Below, in pieces: positions 7,896-16,500 of a stretch of 37,808 nt of DNA; within the stretch, counting starts at the first letter, position 1, and every line of letters begins with the position of its first letter. The stretch is from Roseobacter sp. HKCCD6576-2 (GTDB taxonomy: Bacteria > Pseudomonadota > Alphaproteobacteria > Rhodobacterales > Rhodobacteraceae). The notes under the pieces are model-generated. The model was not told the origin of the DNA, ran no database searches, and saw only the letters and a program-made list of their open reading frames with translations. The DNA lies in contig NZ_WVNW01000011.1 in assembly GCF_013179285.1 (NCBI RefSeq), forward strand, positions 1-37,808, in the 5' to 3' direction. The position numbers and the translations under genes are program-made.

Positions 7896-9146
7896 GTGAA
7901 GCTGGGATGTATCGGGGACGATTTCACGGGGTCCTCGGATCTTGCTAATACGCTGATGCGGCAAGGCATGGGTAGCGCTGTTTATGTGGGCGTGCCAGAT
8001 GGTCCCGCGGACGCGGAAATGGAGGCGGGGGTCGTGGCGCTCAAATCCCGGTCAATACCAGTGAAAGAGGCGGTCAGGCGATCGCTCGAGGCGCTGGATT
8101 GGCTGAAAGGGCAGGGGTGCACGCAATTTCTATTCAAGTATTGTTCCACCTTCGACAGTACGGCGGAAGGTAATATCGGCCCAGTGGCAGAGGCGCTTGC
8201 AGAGGCTTTGGACGCGCCGAGGGCGGTGTTTTGCCCGGCTTTTCCCAGCACCGGCAGAATGGTGTTTCAGGGGCATCTTTTCGTGGGGGACCGCTTGCTG
8301 TCGGAAAGTGGGATGCAGAACCATCCCCTGACACCCATGACCGACCCAGATCTACGTCGTATTCTAGCAGCGCAGAGCAAGACAGAGGTTGGCCATGTCC
8401 CGCTGGCCCGCGTCGCGGACGGGGCGGAGGCCGTCCTTGCAGCAATGGAGATGGAGCAAGCGGCGGGGCGGCGGTTTGTCGTCGCGGATGCGATTACGGA
8501 CACCGATCTGATGACGCTGGGTGCCGCGCTGGCCGACGACGTGCTGATTACCGGAGGGTCGGGGATTGCCCTAGGCCTTCCTGCCAATTTCCGCGCACGC
8601 GGCGAGATTGGCGAAGCCGTCAACGCTTGGCGTGGCGAGGAGGGCAAGGCCGCGGTTCTCTCGGGCTCCTGCTCTATCGCGACACGCGCGCAGGTGGCTC
8701 GTCATAAGGCAGAACACCCAGCACGGGAGATCGCGGTCGAGGATGTGCTGGATGGTCGTCTGACGCCGAACGGACTGGCAAGGTGGCTGGCCGTGCAGGA
8801 AGGTCTGCCGCTGGCCTATTCCTCTGCCGATCCGGATATTGTGCGCGCCATGCAGGAACGACACGGGACAGAGCGGGTGGCGCGCGCGCTGGAGGAGTTC
8901 TTTGCCGCTACAGCACGAGAATTGACCGCGCATGGGGTTCGGCGGCTGATCACGGCGGGGGGTGAGACTTCGGGGGCGGTGGTCGAAGGGCTGGGGCTGA
9001 AGGCGTTGTCAATTGGGCCGGAGATCGCGCCCGGTGTGCCGGCCGTGCGTGCGTCGGACAATCTGGTGCTGGCACTGAAATCGGGGAATTTCGGGGGTGA
9101 GGATTTCTTTATCAAAGCTGCCACCGTGCTGGAGGGTACACCATGA
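7896..9146 (+). CDS. otnK: 3-oxo-tetronate 4-kinase (DUF1537 family)
   Basis: 416 aa, a four-carbon acid sugar kinase of the former DUF1537 family. The N-terminal GDDFTG motif is at residues 7-12, and the C-terminal nucleotide-binding half carries TAGGETSGAVVEGLG. OtnK phosphorylates 3-oxo-tetronate at O4 using ATP. The start is GTG at 7896, one base after the ltnD stop, with GGGAGA upstream. The gene overlaps otnC by ATGA. DUF1537 also includes D-threonate kinase (DtnK), but that usually sits with a PdxA2 homologue, absent here. Confidence 0.88.
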   Translation: MKLGCIGDDFTGSSDLANTLMRQGMGSAVYVGVPDGPADAEMEAGVVALKSRSIPVKEAVRRSLEALDWLKGQGCTQFLFKYCSTFDSTAEGNIGPVAEALAEALDAPRAVFCPAFPSTGRMVFQGHLFVGDRLLSESGMQNHPLTPMTDPDLRRILAAQSKTEVGHVPLARVADGAEAVLAAMEMEQAAGRRFVVADAITDTDLMTLGAALADDVLITGGSGIALGLPANFRARGEIGEAVNAWRGEEGKAAVLSGSCSIATRAQVARHKAEHPAREIAVEDVLDGRLTPNGLARWLAVQEGLPLAYSSADPDIVRAMQERHGTERVARALEEFFAATARELTAHGVRRLITAGGETSGAVVEGLGLKALSIGPEIAPGVPAVRASDNLVLALKSGNFGGEDFFIKAATVLEGTP

Positions 9147-9787
9147 GCGAGGCCAAGCTGCGCGAGGATATCTGTTTCTGGGCCAAGTCAATGTTTGACC
9201 GCGGTCTGACGGGTGGTGCGTCGGGCAACATCTCGGTCCGGACCGAGGATGGTGGTCTGCTGGTTACGCCAACAGGGGCGAGTTTCGGACGGCTCGATCC
9301 GGCGCGTCTGTCGCGGTTCGATGCCGAAGGCCGCCATGTGGCCGGTGACAAGCCCACGAAAGAGATGCCGCTTCATACGGCGTTCTACGATACTCGGAAA
9401 AGCGCGGGTGCCGTGGTGCATCTGCATTCCACGCATTCTACCGCCTTGTCGATGCTGCCGGATGTGGACGAAGATAACATGCTGCCTCCGCTCACCGCAT
9501 ATCCAATCATGCAGCTCGGCAAGGTCAAGCGCTTGCCATTCTTCCGCCCGGGCGATCCGGAGATGGGCGAAGCAGTGCGAAGTCTTGCCGGCAAGCGTAG
9601 CGCTGTTGTGCTGGCTAATCACGGCCCGATCGTAGCGGGTAAAGAGCTGGAGGCAACGGTCTATGCGATTGAGGAGCTCGAGGAGGGTGCCAAGCTCGCG
9701 ATGTTATTGCGACACGCAAACCCAAGAGGCATAACCGATGCACAGGTGATGGATCTGGTGCGGTATTATGGGGTGGAGTGGGGCTGA
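9143..9787 (+). CDS. otnC: 3-oxo-tetronate 4-phosphate decarboxylase (class II aldolase/adducin family)
   Basis: 214 aa with the class II aldolase fold: GASGNIS (residues 25-31), acidic residue E74 in KEMPLH, metal-binding H93 and H95 in HLHSTHS, and a later His in LANHGPI. OtnC decarboxylates 3-oxo-tetronate 4-phosphate to dihydroxyacetone phosphate. Both junctions overlap (ATGA with otnK, TGATG with otnI), a tightly coupled block. Confidence 0.88.
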   Translation: MSEAKLREDICFWAKSMFDRGLTGGASGNISVRTEDGGLLVTPTGASFGRLDPARLSRFDAEGRHVAGDKPTKEMPLHTAFYDTRKSAGAVVHLHSTHSTALSMLPDVDEDNMLPPLTAYPIMQLGKVKRLPFFRPGDPEMGEAVRSLAGKRSAVVLANHGPIVAGKELEATVYAIEELEEGAKLAMLLRHANPRGITDAQVMDLVRYYGVEWG

Positions 9788-10554
9788 TGTGGCTATCGGC
9801 TAATCTGGGGTTTCTGTTCACTGACTTGTCTTTGCCGGAGGCAATCCGCACCGCCAAGGCGCAGGGTTTCGACGCTGTGGAATGTCATTTCCCGTTTGAT
9901 CAGCCTGAGGCGGAGGTGTCTGCCGCCCTGAAGGAGACAGGCCTGCCGATGCTGGGCCTGAACACTTGGCTCGGCGACCGCGCGGGCGGGGATTTTGGGT
10001 TGTGCGCCTTGCCGGACAGACGCGAGGAGGCGCGGGCTGCAATAGATCAGGCGATTGCCTATGCGCGCAAGATTGGCTGCGGGGCGGTGCATGTGATGGC
10101 CGGTCGCACGGATGGCGCCGCGGAGGCGGAGGCCTGTTTTCGCGAGGCTCTGTCCTATGCCTGCGCCACCGCGCCGGATCTGACGATCCTGATCGAGCCG
10201 CTGAACTACCGTGACGTCCCGGGCTATCATCTGGTGCATATGGACCATGCGGCGCGGATCATCGACGATCTGGGGCAGGCCAATCTGAGGATCATGTATG
10301 ACCTATATCACACGCAAATCATGCGGGGGGATCTGACCGGTCAGTTCACTGTGCATCGGGACCGGATCGGACATATCCAGATCGCCTCGGCCCCAGACCG
10401 GGGCGAGCCGGGGCAGGGGGAGGTTGACCTCCTCTGGCTTTGCCGCTGGCTGGAGGGCGAGGGTTGGCACAGGCCGATCGGTGCAGAATACAAACCTCGT
10501 CAAGGCGAGACTTTGGCGGGACTAGGCTGGATGACAGCCTTCAAAGACCAGTAA
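9787..10554 (+). CDS. otnI: 2-oxo-tetronate isomerase (hydroxypyruvate isomerase-like)
   Basis: 255 aa from the ATG that overlaps the otnC stop. It has the xylose-isomerase-like TIM barrel of the Hyi family, with the metal-site segment IEPLNYRDVPGYHL, then MYDLYHTQIMRGDL and a C-terminal GAEYKP. OtnI interconverts 2-oxo- and 3-oxo-tetronate, linking the two dehydrogenases to OtnK. It is the last gene of the operon. A GTG three codons upstream is in frame but less likely. Confidence 0.87.
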   Translation: MWLSANLGFLFTDLSLPEAIRTAKAQGFDAVECHFPFDQPEAEVSAALKETGLPMLGLNTWLGDRAGGDFGLCALPDRREEARAAIDQAIAYARKIGCGAVHVMAGRTDGAAEAEACFREALSYACATAPDLTILIEPLNYRDVPGYHLVHMDHAARIIDDLGQANLRIMYDLYHTQIMRGDLTGQFTVHRDRIGHIQIASAPDRGEPGQGEVDLLWLCRWLEGEGWHRPIGAEYKPRQGETLAGLGWMTAFKDQ

Positions 10555-10582
10555 ATGCTGCGACCTCTTTGATGCTAAGATT

Positions 10583-10822
10583 ATGAAGCGCGCCACGCTA
10601 AGCGCCTTCGCGCTATCTGACAGCATGCCAGCGCTTGCGACCCTGATCTGTCTGCCATTTTTTCCGGCACTGGCCGCACGGTTGAACACTGCGGGTGGCA
10701 TGTCGCTTGGATATGTCCTGGTGGGGCTGAGCTTGCTTTTGATGCCGATTCTCCAATTGCCGGAGGCTTGGCTGGTCCTTCGGTTCATTATGGGCGCGGG
10801 TTTGGTCTTGACCTCTGAAACT
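10583..10822 (+). pseudogene. MFS transporter N-terminal remnant
   Basis: The frame reads LICLPFFPALAARLNTAGG, then two hydrophobic segments, then LRFIMGAGLVLTSE, resembling helices 2-4 of a major-facilitator sugar/metabolite transporter. It lacks helix 1 and stops where the IS3-type sequence begins. It may once have been the operon's last gene or belong to unrelated DNA. Confidence 0.5.
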
Positions 10823-10879
10823 GGTCCGAATTCAGAGTGAAATATTGGGTACATTTCTGGCAAGAGAGGGAGTGTACCG

Positions 10880-11146
10880 ATGCCGAAGAAACGATTTAGC
10901 GACGAACAGATTGCTTTTGCGCTGAGGCAGGCAGAGTCTGGAACGACCGTCGGCGAGATTTGTCGCAAGATGGGTGTGGCCGAGGTGACGTTCGATCGTT
11001 GGAAGAAGGTCTATGCAGGGATGGGTGTGTCGGAGATCCGCAGGCTGAAGCCACTCGACGACGAGAACGGCAAGCTAAAACGCCTGGTCGCTCACCTGAC
11101 GTTGGACAAGACGATACTTCAGGATGCTCTGCTAAAAAAGTGGTGA
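10880..11146 (+). mobile_element. IS3-family transposase OrfA
   Basis: 88 aa, full length for this OrfA type. It begins MPKKRFSDEQIAFALRQAES, has a helix-turn-helix (TVGEICRKMGVAEVTFDRWK) and a leucine-zipper-like tail (ENGKLKRLVAHLTLDKTILQ). A clear ribosome binding site (GAGAGGGAG) precedes it. Near its end the A6G run at 11134-11140 is the usual slippery heptamer for the -1 shift that yields OrfAB. OrfB is broken, so this copy cannot transpose on its own. Confidence 0.9.
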
Positions 11147-11195
11147 AGCCTGCCCCGATGTCGTGAGGTTGTCCAGCACTATCAGGATGTGTTCG
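11143..11195 (+). pseudogene. IS3 OrfB N-terminal stub
   Basis: After the slippery site the shifted frame gives KKVVKPAP, then loses register; the adjacent frame gives REVVQHYQD, typical of the first residues of this OrfB type. Similarity stops around 11185-11200 at an IS110-type sequence on the other strand. Confidence 0.55.
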
Positions 11196-11313
11196 TGATG
11201 GTCAATCTGCGGCGGCGCTTCTTGCCCGGAACACCAATCAGTACCTCGTGCCGATATTTGGAAATGTCGATAGCAACCAACAAGGTCGAAGTGTTGGAAT
11301 GGTGGGCGGTCAT
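11195..11313 (-). pseudogene. IS110-family transposase N-terminal fragment
   Basis: From an ATG at 11313 the minus strand reads MTAHHSNTSTLLVAIDISKY, then RHEVLIGVPGKKRRRR. This is the start of an IS110-type DEDD transposase, with the first catalytic Asp in AIDISK. It breaks off after about 40 residues at the IS3 OrfB stub, so the catalytic domain and right end are gone. Confidence 0.75.
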
Positions 11314-11362
11314 AGCCGGTCTCCTCATCAGTGCGGTTCATGCAAAACCACTGTTGAGACCC

Positions 11363-11413
11363 GGTTATGGCCACCCGCTGCGCTAACTTTGGGCTGCGCG
11401 GGTGGCCATAACC
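11363..11413. other. 16-bp perfect hairpin in the IS110 5' non-coding region
   Basis: GGTTATGGCCACCCGC (11363-11378) and GCGGGTGGCCATAACC (11398-11413) are perfect inverted repeats around a 19-nt loop. They lie 50 bp upstream of the IS110 transposase ATG. In IS110 elements this non-coding left end can encode the bridge RNA that guides recombination, which consists of stem-loops. Whether this hairpin belongs to such an RNA cannot be decided here. Confidence 0.6.
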
Positions 11414-11439
11414 TCAAAACACCGCTTGTTCCCGACGTG

Positions 11440-11512
11440 CTATGGCCCTGAGTTCGTTGCACAGGCCGTTCGGGACTGGATCACCGCCGTCGGTGCTAAG
11501 ACTGGTCCGCCG
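11440..11512 (+). pseudogene. IS3 OrfB internal fragment (integrase core)
   Basis: The frame GPEFVAQAVRDWITAVGAKT matches the DDE integrase core of IS3 OrfB around the second catalytic Asp (usual DNGPEF; the DN is replaced at the junction). It breaks off after about 22 codons, next to the stop of the leftward dctM. With the stub at 11143-11195 it brackets the IS110 remnant. Confidence 0.65.
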
Positions 11513-11524
11513 AAGGGCTTCTGC

Positions 11525-12838
11525 TCAGTTTCCTAGGCCGGGAAGCCACAACGCGAGCGGAGGGAAAAGCACCAGGAGAACCACGAGCAAAAGCGAACAT
11601 AGGATGAACGGTATTGCCGCCGAATAAATCTGCCGCATCGTTGTGTCCGAGGGCGCAACGCCCTTCATGACAAACAGAAGCAGCCCAAAGGGCGGAGTGG
11701 TAAAGCTGATTTCCAGTGCCAAAAGCATGATCAGGCCAAACCAGATGGGGTCAAAGCCAAGGGTCAGTGCCAGCGGGAAGAAGATCGGGACAGTCAGCAT
11801 CATCATCGAGATTTGCTCCATGAACATGCCGAGGATCAACAACACACAAAACATGATGGTCAGCATATAGATCGGGTCGAGCTCAAACCCTGTGGCCCAG
11901 CTGATCAGGCCACGGGATGCGCCGGAAAAGGCAAGCAACTGGCTGAAGGTCGCAGAGCCAAATACGATGAGATAGGCCATCAGCGTTACCCGGAGCGCGC
12001 CGCGGATCGACGTCTTTATCGCGGTCCAGGTGAGGCACCGGTAAAAGAGTGCGAGAATTAGGACACCCAGCGCGCCGAAAGCCGCCGCTTCGGACGGGGT
12101 TACAATGCCGTTGATCATCATGACAACGATCACAACCATGAGGCCGATCATCGGTATGACATCGCGCACAAGCAGGCCGATTTTTTTGGAAACGGTCTGG
12201 TGTTCGACCTCATAGGGAGGCGCGGCGGTGGGATCCATACGCGTTTGCAGAAAGATCGTACCGATATAGAAGGCCGCAAGGATCAGTCCGGGGATGACGC
12301 CAGCGATGAGCAAGGCACCCACATCAATCTGGGCAAGTGTCGCCAAGAGCACGGCGAGGGCGGACGGCGGGATGATGATGGCAAGGCCGCCGGTTCCAAG
12401 AATGGGCCCGATGGACATGTGTTTCTTGTAACCTCGCCGGGTCATCTCGGGGACCATCAAGGAGCCCAGAAGAGCAGTCGAGCCCATCGACGACCCCGAC
12501 AGGGTTGAAAAGCCCGTACCGCCGAGGACCGTCACGTAGCTGAGTCGCCCCGGTAGACGGCCCAGAAGCCGGTCGATGGCCGAGAACATGCGACTGCCAA
12601 GGCCTGTGTGAAAGAAGATCTCACCCATCAGCAGGAAGAGCGGAATGGGAACCAGAGCGAATTTTGAGAGCGATCCCCAGCCATTGTTCAAAAGCGCAAC
12701 AATCCCGCGCTCACCCCCCATAAATACCCAAGCCCCAATGATGTTCGCGGCTAAAAAGGCCAGCGCCACCGGCATGCCGAGTGCCATGAGCGCCATGATG
12801 CTGCCGATGAGCAGCGCGAGGGACTCGTACCATTCCAT
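11525..12838 (-). CDS. dctM: TRAP transporter large permease (DctM family), second system
   Basis: 437 aa, many membrane helices, with family signatures PIPLFLLMGE near residue 60 and LAIIIPPSALAVLLA near 150. It is the last gene of the leftward operon regulator-leuC-leuD-dctP-dctQ-dctM. Its start overlaps the dctQ stop (TAATG). IS remnants begin right after its stop, so any further downstream gene has been lost. Confidence 0.92.
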   Translation of the reverse strand: MEWYESLALLIGSIMALMALGMPVALAFLAANIIGAWVFMGGERGIVALLNNGWGSLSKFALVPIPLFLLMGEIFFHTGLGSRMFSAIDRLLGRLPGRLSYVTVLGGTGFSTLSGSSMGSTALLGSLMVPEMTRRGYKKHMSIGPILGTGGLAIIIPPSALAVLLATLAQIDVGALLIAGVIPGLILAAFYIGTIFLQTRMDPTAAPPYEVEHQTVSKKIGLLVRDVIPMIGLMVVIVVMMINGIVTPSEAAAFGALGVLILALFYRCLTWTAIKTSIRGALRVTLMAYLIVFGSATFSQLLAFSGASRGLISWATGFELDPIYMLTIMFCVLLILGMFMEQISMMMLTVPIFFPLALTLGFDPIWFGLIMLLALEISFTTPPFGLLLFVMKGVAPSDTTMRQIYSAAIPFILCSLLLVVLLVLFPPLALWLPGLGN

Positions 12839-13356
12839 TATTCGTGGATCCCTGCTTCGCCCGAATGCATGAACTCGCTTCCAAACACGAAACGGGCGAA
12901 CTCAATGGCCATGAAGCTGAATGCAATGGGGAATGTGATGGTCAGCATCCAGCGTGGATAGAAGTAGGCGCGGACGTCATAGTCGTTGCGCTCGACATTG
13001 GTCACGAAAAGCTCGAGCCCGTACCAGGCGAGGATAAGCGAGACCAAAACACAGGCCGCCGCAACACCCCGGCTTACGATGTGACGCAGGGCCGGGCTCA
13101 GTGCCGAGGTGACCAGTTCGATATGGACATGACCCCGTTCGCGCACCAGCTTCGGCGCACCGAGCATGGTCATGTAAAGAATGCCGTATTCGGCTGAGGT
13201 AAAGAGCCAGGCCCAGGGTTGAATGCCGAGGTTGCGCATGGCGACGGACAGGACAATCGAGACCATCAGCCAAACAAGCATTCCTGCGGCGATCAGGGCC
13301 ATGAAGTTTAGTATGGCGTCATAGATCCGGATCAGCGCTTGCATAGGAACCTTCAA
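12838..13356 (-). CDS. dctQ: TRAP transporter small permease (DctQ family), second system
   Basis: 172 aa with four predicted helices and a DctQ-type middle (PWAWLFTSAEYGILYMTML, then GHVHIELV). It pairs with the DctM encoded immediately downstream. It lies 51 bp after dctP, separated by a strong hairpin. Confidence 0.88.
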   Translation of the reverse strand: MKVPMQALIRIYDAILNFMALIAAGMLVWLMVSIVLSVAMRNLGIQPWAWLFTSAEYGILYMTMLGAPKLVRERGHVHIELVTSALSPALRHIVSRGVAAACVLVSLILAWYGLELFVTNVERNDYDVRAYFYPRWMLTITFPIAFSFMAIEFARFVFGSEFMHSGEAGIHE

Positions 13357-13364
13357 GTACAGTT

Positions 13365-13392
13365 CGGCCCGGAGCCGATGCGCTCCGGGCCG
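13365..13392 (-). other. dctP-dctQ intercistronic hairpin, second system
   Basis: CGGCCCGGAGC (13365-13375) and GCTCCGGGCCG (13382-13392) form a perfect 11-bp GC-rich stem with a 6-nt loop in the dctP-dctQ gap. There is no T-run on the transcribed strand, so message stabilisation or partial attenuation is more likely than full termination. Confidence 0.75.
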
Positions 13393-13407
13393 GTGTGATT
13401 AGCTAGC

Positions 13408-14421
13408 TCACCGGTCGGCGGCAGGATCGTAAAACAATTCAATCAAGCGATCGTAGTTTGCGGTTCCCACGGGGTGTTCTGCCATCAGCTCCTGCATCCG
13501 CTTCCAGGTCTTTTCGCGTGCAGCAAGGAGGTAGGCAGCTCTCGCGTCTCCTTCGAGCGAGACGACGTTCATGCCCTGAGCATCCAGCGCGGCGAAGTCT
13601 TCGTCACGCTTGGTGCGAAGTGCGTTCACGCTGTCGATCTCGTGCTGGATAGCGACATCTTGAACAATCTGACGCGCTTCGTCCGAGAGTTCATTCCAGC
13701 GATCGAGGTTCACGATCACGCCGAGGTCCGTCGAGAAGAAGCAGGGGTCGATCCGGTAGTTCAGGAACTCGTTCCACTTCAGGTCGATTAGGCCGATCTG
13801 GGTCCAGCCGGTAGCGTCAACGACGCCGCGCTGAAGTGCCGCGTAGACTTCGCCGGTTGGCAGGTCAATCACCTGAGCGCCGAGATAGTTGGTGAAGAAG
13901 GCGTTGTAGACCGCGTTACCGCGGAGTTTCAGACCTTCAACTTCGAGGTTGCCGCCAGCGTCGAAGGTCGGTGCTTCGCGGGTCCAGAGGTTGTAACAAA
14001 CGCCGCTGTCGAACCAACCGACATACTTGAGGCCCATCTTTTCCTGATGGATCTCGTCGATCAGCGCGATGCCGCCATTCTCACGTGTTTCAATGGCTGT
14101 CAGATTTGAGGCCACGAGGGCGTCCTTCTCAGGGAGAGCGCCGCCGTAGAATGAGCCCGGCGTATACACCATGTCGACAATACCGTCGCGTACGGCGTCT
14201 GGCTGCTGGAACATTCCGATGGCTTCCGGTCCGCCACGCACCTCGATCTGAACGACGCCTTCACCAGCTTCGTTCACCTTTTCGACAAATGACAGGAAGC
14301 TCTGCGTGTAAATCAGCGTTTCCGGAAACGCATGGACAGCAGTGATCGTCTCTTCCGCCTGTGCCACGGCCCCAATGATCATGGAGTTGGCGACGATACC
14401 AGCAGCGAGTTGCATCTTCAT
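13408..14421 (-). CDS. dctP: TRAP transporter periplasmic binding protein (DctP family), second system
   Basis: 337 aa with a signal peptide ending near AVAQA (residue 22). The conserved carboxylate-binding Arg is R167 (GLKLRGNAV), followed by YAALQRGVVDATGW. A strong ribosome binding site (AGGAGGAA) precedes the ATG. Co-transcription with a LeuCD-type hydro-lyase suggests a di- or tricarboxylate ligand, perhaps an alkyl-substituted maleate or malate; this is inferred. Confidence 0.9.
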   Translation of the reverse strand: MKMQLAAGIVANSMIIGAVAQAEETITAVHAFPETLIYTQSFLSFVEKVNEAGEGVVQIEVRGGPEAIGMFQQPDAVRDGIVDMVYTPGSFYGGALPEKDALVASNLTAIETRENGGIALIDEIHQEKMGLKYVGWFDSGVCYNLWTREAPTFDAGGNLEVEGLKLRGNAVYNAFFTNYLGAQVIDLPTGEVYAALQRGVVDATGWTQIGLIDLKWNEFLNYRIDPCFFSTDLGVIVNLDRWNELSDEARQIVQDVAIQHEIDSVNALRTKRDEDFAALDAQGMNVVSLEGDARAAYLLAAREKTWKRMQELMAEHPVGTANYDRLIELFYDPAADR

Positions 14422-14491
14422 GGGTAGTTCCTCCTATCCTCCGTGCCAGTGCCCTGGCGCCTAACGTGGCGAGCTATGGTGAAGCCCGCAG

Positions 14492-15109
14492 TCATCCAGC
14501 GGTTTCCTCTGCCGGAAACACCCACGGCAACATCCGCGCGCGCCGTGCCCGATATTCCGAGATAGCGGGGCAGTGGTGTTCTGTGAGGTCGATGTCATCC
14601 CACCCGTTCATCAGCTTTTGGGCCCACGCCCCGCTGAGAGTAAAGGGAATGTTCTGGCCACCGACCGTTATTCTTGTTGTTTCGATATTGAGGTTTAGCT
14701 CGACTTGGCCATCGCCGATCAAGGCGATCAGTTGGGCGGCATCTTCTTCGCTGATAAGCGCTGGAAGAAGGCTGTTGTTCACGGAGTTCGAGGCGAAGAT
14801 GTCACCGAAACTGGGGGCAATGACGGCGCGCATGCCGTAATCGACCAAGGCGTAAACGGCGGCTTCGCGGGATGATCCGCTGCCAAAGTTGCGGCGTCCA
14901 ACAAGAATACTGGCTGTCGGATGGCGATTAATCGGGAAGTGCGGATCCGGAGCGCCCTCGTTGTCCGTTCGCAGATCATGAAACAGGTATTTGCCGTAGC
15001 CATCGGCTCGCGTCGTCGACATGAACCGCGCCGGGATCAGCTGGTCCGTGTCGACATTTTCGATGTCGAGCGCAATCGCGGTGCCCTTATGCTCAGTCCA
15101 GCCCTTCAT
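14492..15109 (-). CDS. LeuD-like small subunit of an aconitase-family hydro-lyase
   Basis: 205 aa, the swivel domain of isopropylmalate isomerase type, with VDTDQLIPARFM near residue 20 and NFGSGSSREAAVYAL near 75. It complexes with the LeuC-like subunit whose gene overlaps it (ATGA). In a catabolic operon with a GntR regulator and a TRAP importer it is unlikely to be the biosynthetic LeuD; two-subunit relatives include maleate hydratase and 2,3-dimethylmalate dehydratase. I leave the gene symbol open. Confidence 0.85.
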   Translation of the reverse strand: MKGWTEHKGTAIALDIENVDTDQLIPARFMSTTRADGYGKYLFHDLRTDNEGAPDPHFPINRHPTASILVGRRNFGSGSSREAAVYALVDYGMRAVIAPSFGDIFASNSVNNSLLPALISEEDAAQLIALIGDGQVELNLNIETTRITVGGQNIPFTLSGAWAQKLMNGWDDIDLTEHHCPAISEYRARRARMLPWVFPAEETAG

Positions 15110-16500
15110 GCGGCGTCCCGTCCTTTAAGCATCGGGCGGACATCGGTCAGGTGTCCGGTGACAGCAGCAGCGGCAACCATTGCGGGCGACATCAGATGCG
15201 TTCGAGCTCCGCGACCCTGCCGGCCGCGGAAGTTGCGGTTAGTCGTGGATGCACAGCGCTTTCCCGGCCCAACACTGTCGCCATTCATGGCAACGCACAT
15301 TGAACATCCGGACCGAGCCCATTCAAGGCCGGCGTCGGTGAAGATACGATCCAGTCCTTCAGCTTCGGCCTGAGACTTGATTTGCTGCGAGCCGGGCGAC
15401 ACCAGCCCCGGTACCTTGGCCCGGCGGCCCGCCAGTACAGCGGCGGCGGCGCGGAGGTCTTCGATACGGGCATTCGTGCAGGAGCCAATGAAGACCTGAT
15501 CGATCTGCACCTCGGTCAGCGCCCTGCCTGGTGTCAGTCCCATGTAGTCGATTGCCGCGGTCACACGTTCAGCCTCAGCGTCGGGGACAGCGCTTGGGCT
15601 CGGCACCTTTGCTGTCACTGGCAAGGCGTCCTCGGGCGACGTGCCCCAGGTCACGATTGGCGCGATATCAGTGGCATCTATGCTCACATCACGGTCAAAT
15701 TCGGCGTGGGAATCGCTCTGAAGTGTTTTCCAGTACGAAACCGCCTTGTCGAACGCCGCGCCCTTGGGCGCGTAAGGCCGGTTTTGGATGTAATCAAGGG
15801 TAGTGTCATCCGGCGCGATTATGCCAAACCGCGCGCCGCCTTCGATTGAGAGGTTGCAGAGCGTCATTCGGCCTTCCATCGACAGGGTGCGGACCGCATC
15901 GCCTGCATACTCGACCGCGTGTCCTTGGGCGCCGCCGGTCCCCAGCTTTGCAATCCAGGCAAGCGCGAGATCCTTGGCTCCGACACCCAGAGCCATTTTC
16001 CCAGTTACCGTGATCCGCATCGATTTCGGCTTACTCTGCCAGATCGTCTGGGTCGCAAGGACATGCGCAACCTCAGTTGCGCCGATTCCGAAGGCCAGCG
16101 CACCGAAGGCGCCGTGAGTCGACGTGTGGCTGTCGCCGCAGTTAATCAGGAGACCCGGCAGCGTCAGGCCCTGTTCGGGGCCGACCACATGGACGATGCC
16201 TTGACGCGGATCCTTGAGGCCGAAGCATGTCACGCCATGCGCCGCCGCGTTGTTCTCGAGCGTCTTGATCATCCGCGCAATTGCGGGGCTGGCCGCCGCG
16301 CCTCGCGTAGGCGCATAGTGATCAACGACGCCAAATGTCAGGTTGGGTTCCGCCACGCGCGCTCCGCGCGCGGCAAGCTTGGCGAAGGCGTGATGCGAAC
16401 CCTCATGTACCAGATGCCGATCGACCCACAGAAGAGACCGCCCCTCTTCGCTCCGAAGGATCTCATGGGCGTCCCAAAGCTTATCAAGGAGCGTCGTCAT
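15106..16500 (-). CDS. LeuC-like large subunit of an aconitase-family hydro-lyase
   Basis: 464 aa from the ATG at 16500, which overlaps the regulator stop. All three [4Fe-4S] ligands are present: C341 in GSCTN, and C399 and C402 in SGCSMC. NCGDSHTSTHGAFGALAFG and the C-terminal STTNRNFRGRQG are also intact. Length and motifs are those of bacterial LeuC rather than the ~420-aa archaeal/DmdA type. The enzyme would add or remove water across a dicarboxylate double bond. The operon points to catabolism; candidate substrates are maleate, citraconate or alkylmaleates. True isopropylmalate isomerase remains possible. Confidence 0.87.
   Translation of the reverse strand: MTTLLDKLWDAHEILRSEEGRSLLWVDRHLVHEGSHHAFAKLAARGARVAEPNLTFGVVDHYAPTRGAAASPAIARMIKTLENNAAAHGVTCFGLKDPRQGIVHVVGPEQGLTLPGLLINCGDSHTSTHGAFGALAFGIGATEVAHVLATQTIWQSKPKSMRITVTGKMALGVGAKDLALAWIAKLGTGGAQGHAVEYAGDAVRTLSMEGRMTLCNLSIEGGARFGIIAPDDTTLDYIQNRPYAPKGAAFDKAVSYWKTLQSDSHAEFDRDVSIDATDIAPIVTWGTSPEDALPVTAKVPSPSAVPDAEAERVTAAIDYMGLTPGRALTEVQIDQVFIGSCTNARIEDLRAAAAVLAGRRAKVPGLVSPGSQQIKSQAEAEGLDRIFTDAGLEWARSGCSMCVAMNGDSVGPGKRCASTTNRNFRGRQGRGARTHLMSPAMVAAAAVTGHLTDVRPMLKGRDAA

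Noticed and set aside
14492-16500. Biosynthetic leucine genes leuC and leuD
   Set aside because: Motifs would allow it, but the setting (GntR regulator, TRAP importer, no leuB or leuA) argues for a catabolic paralogue; kept as an alternative only.
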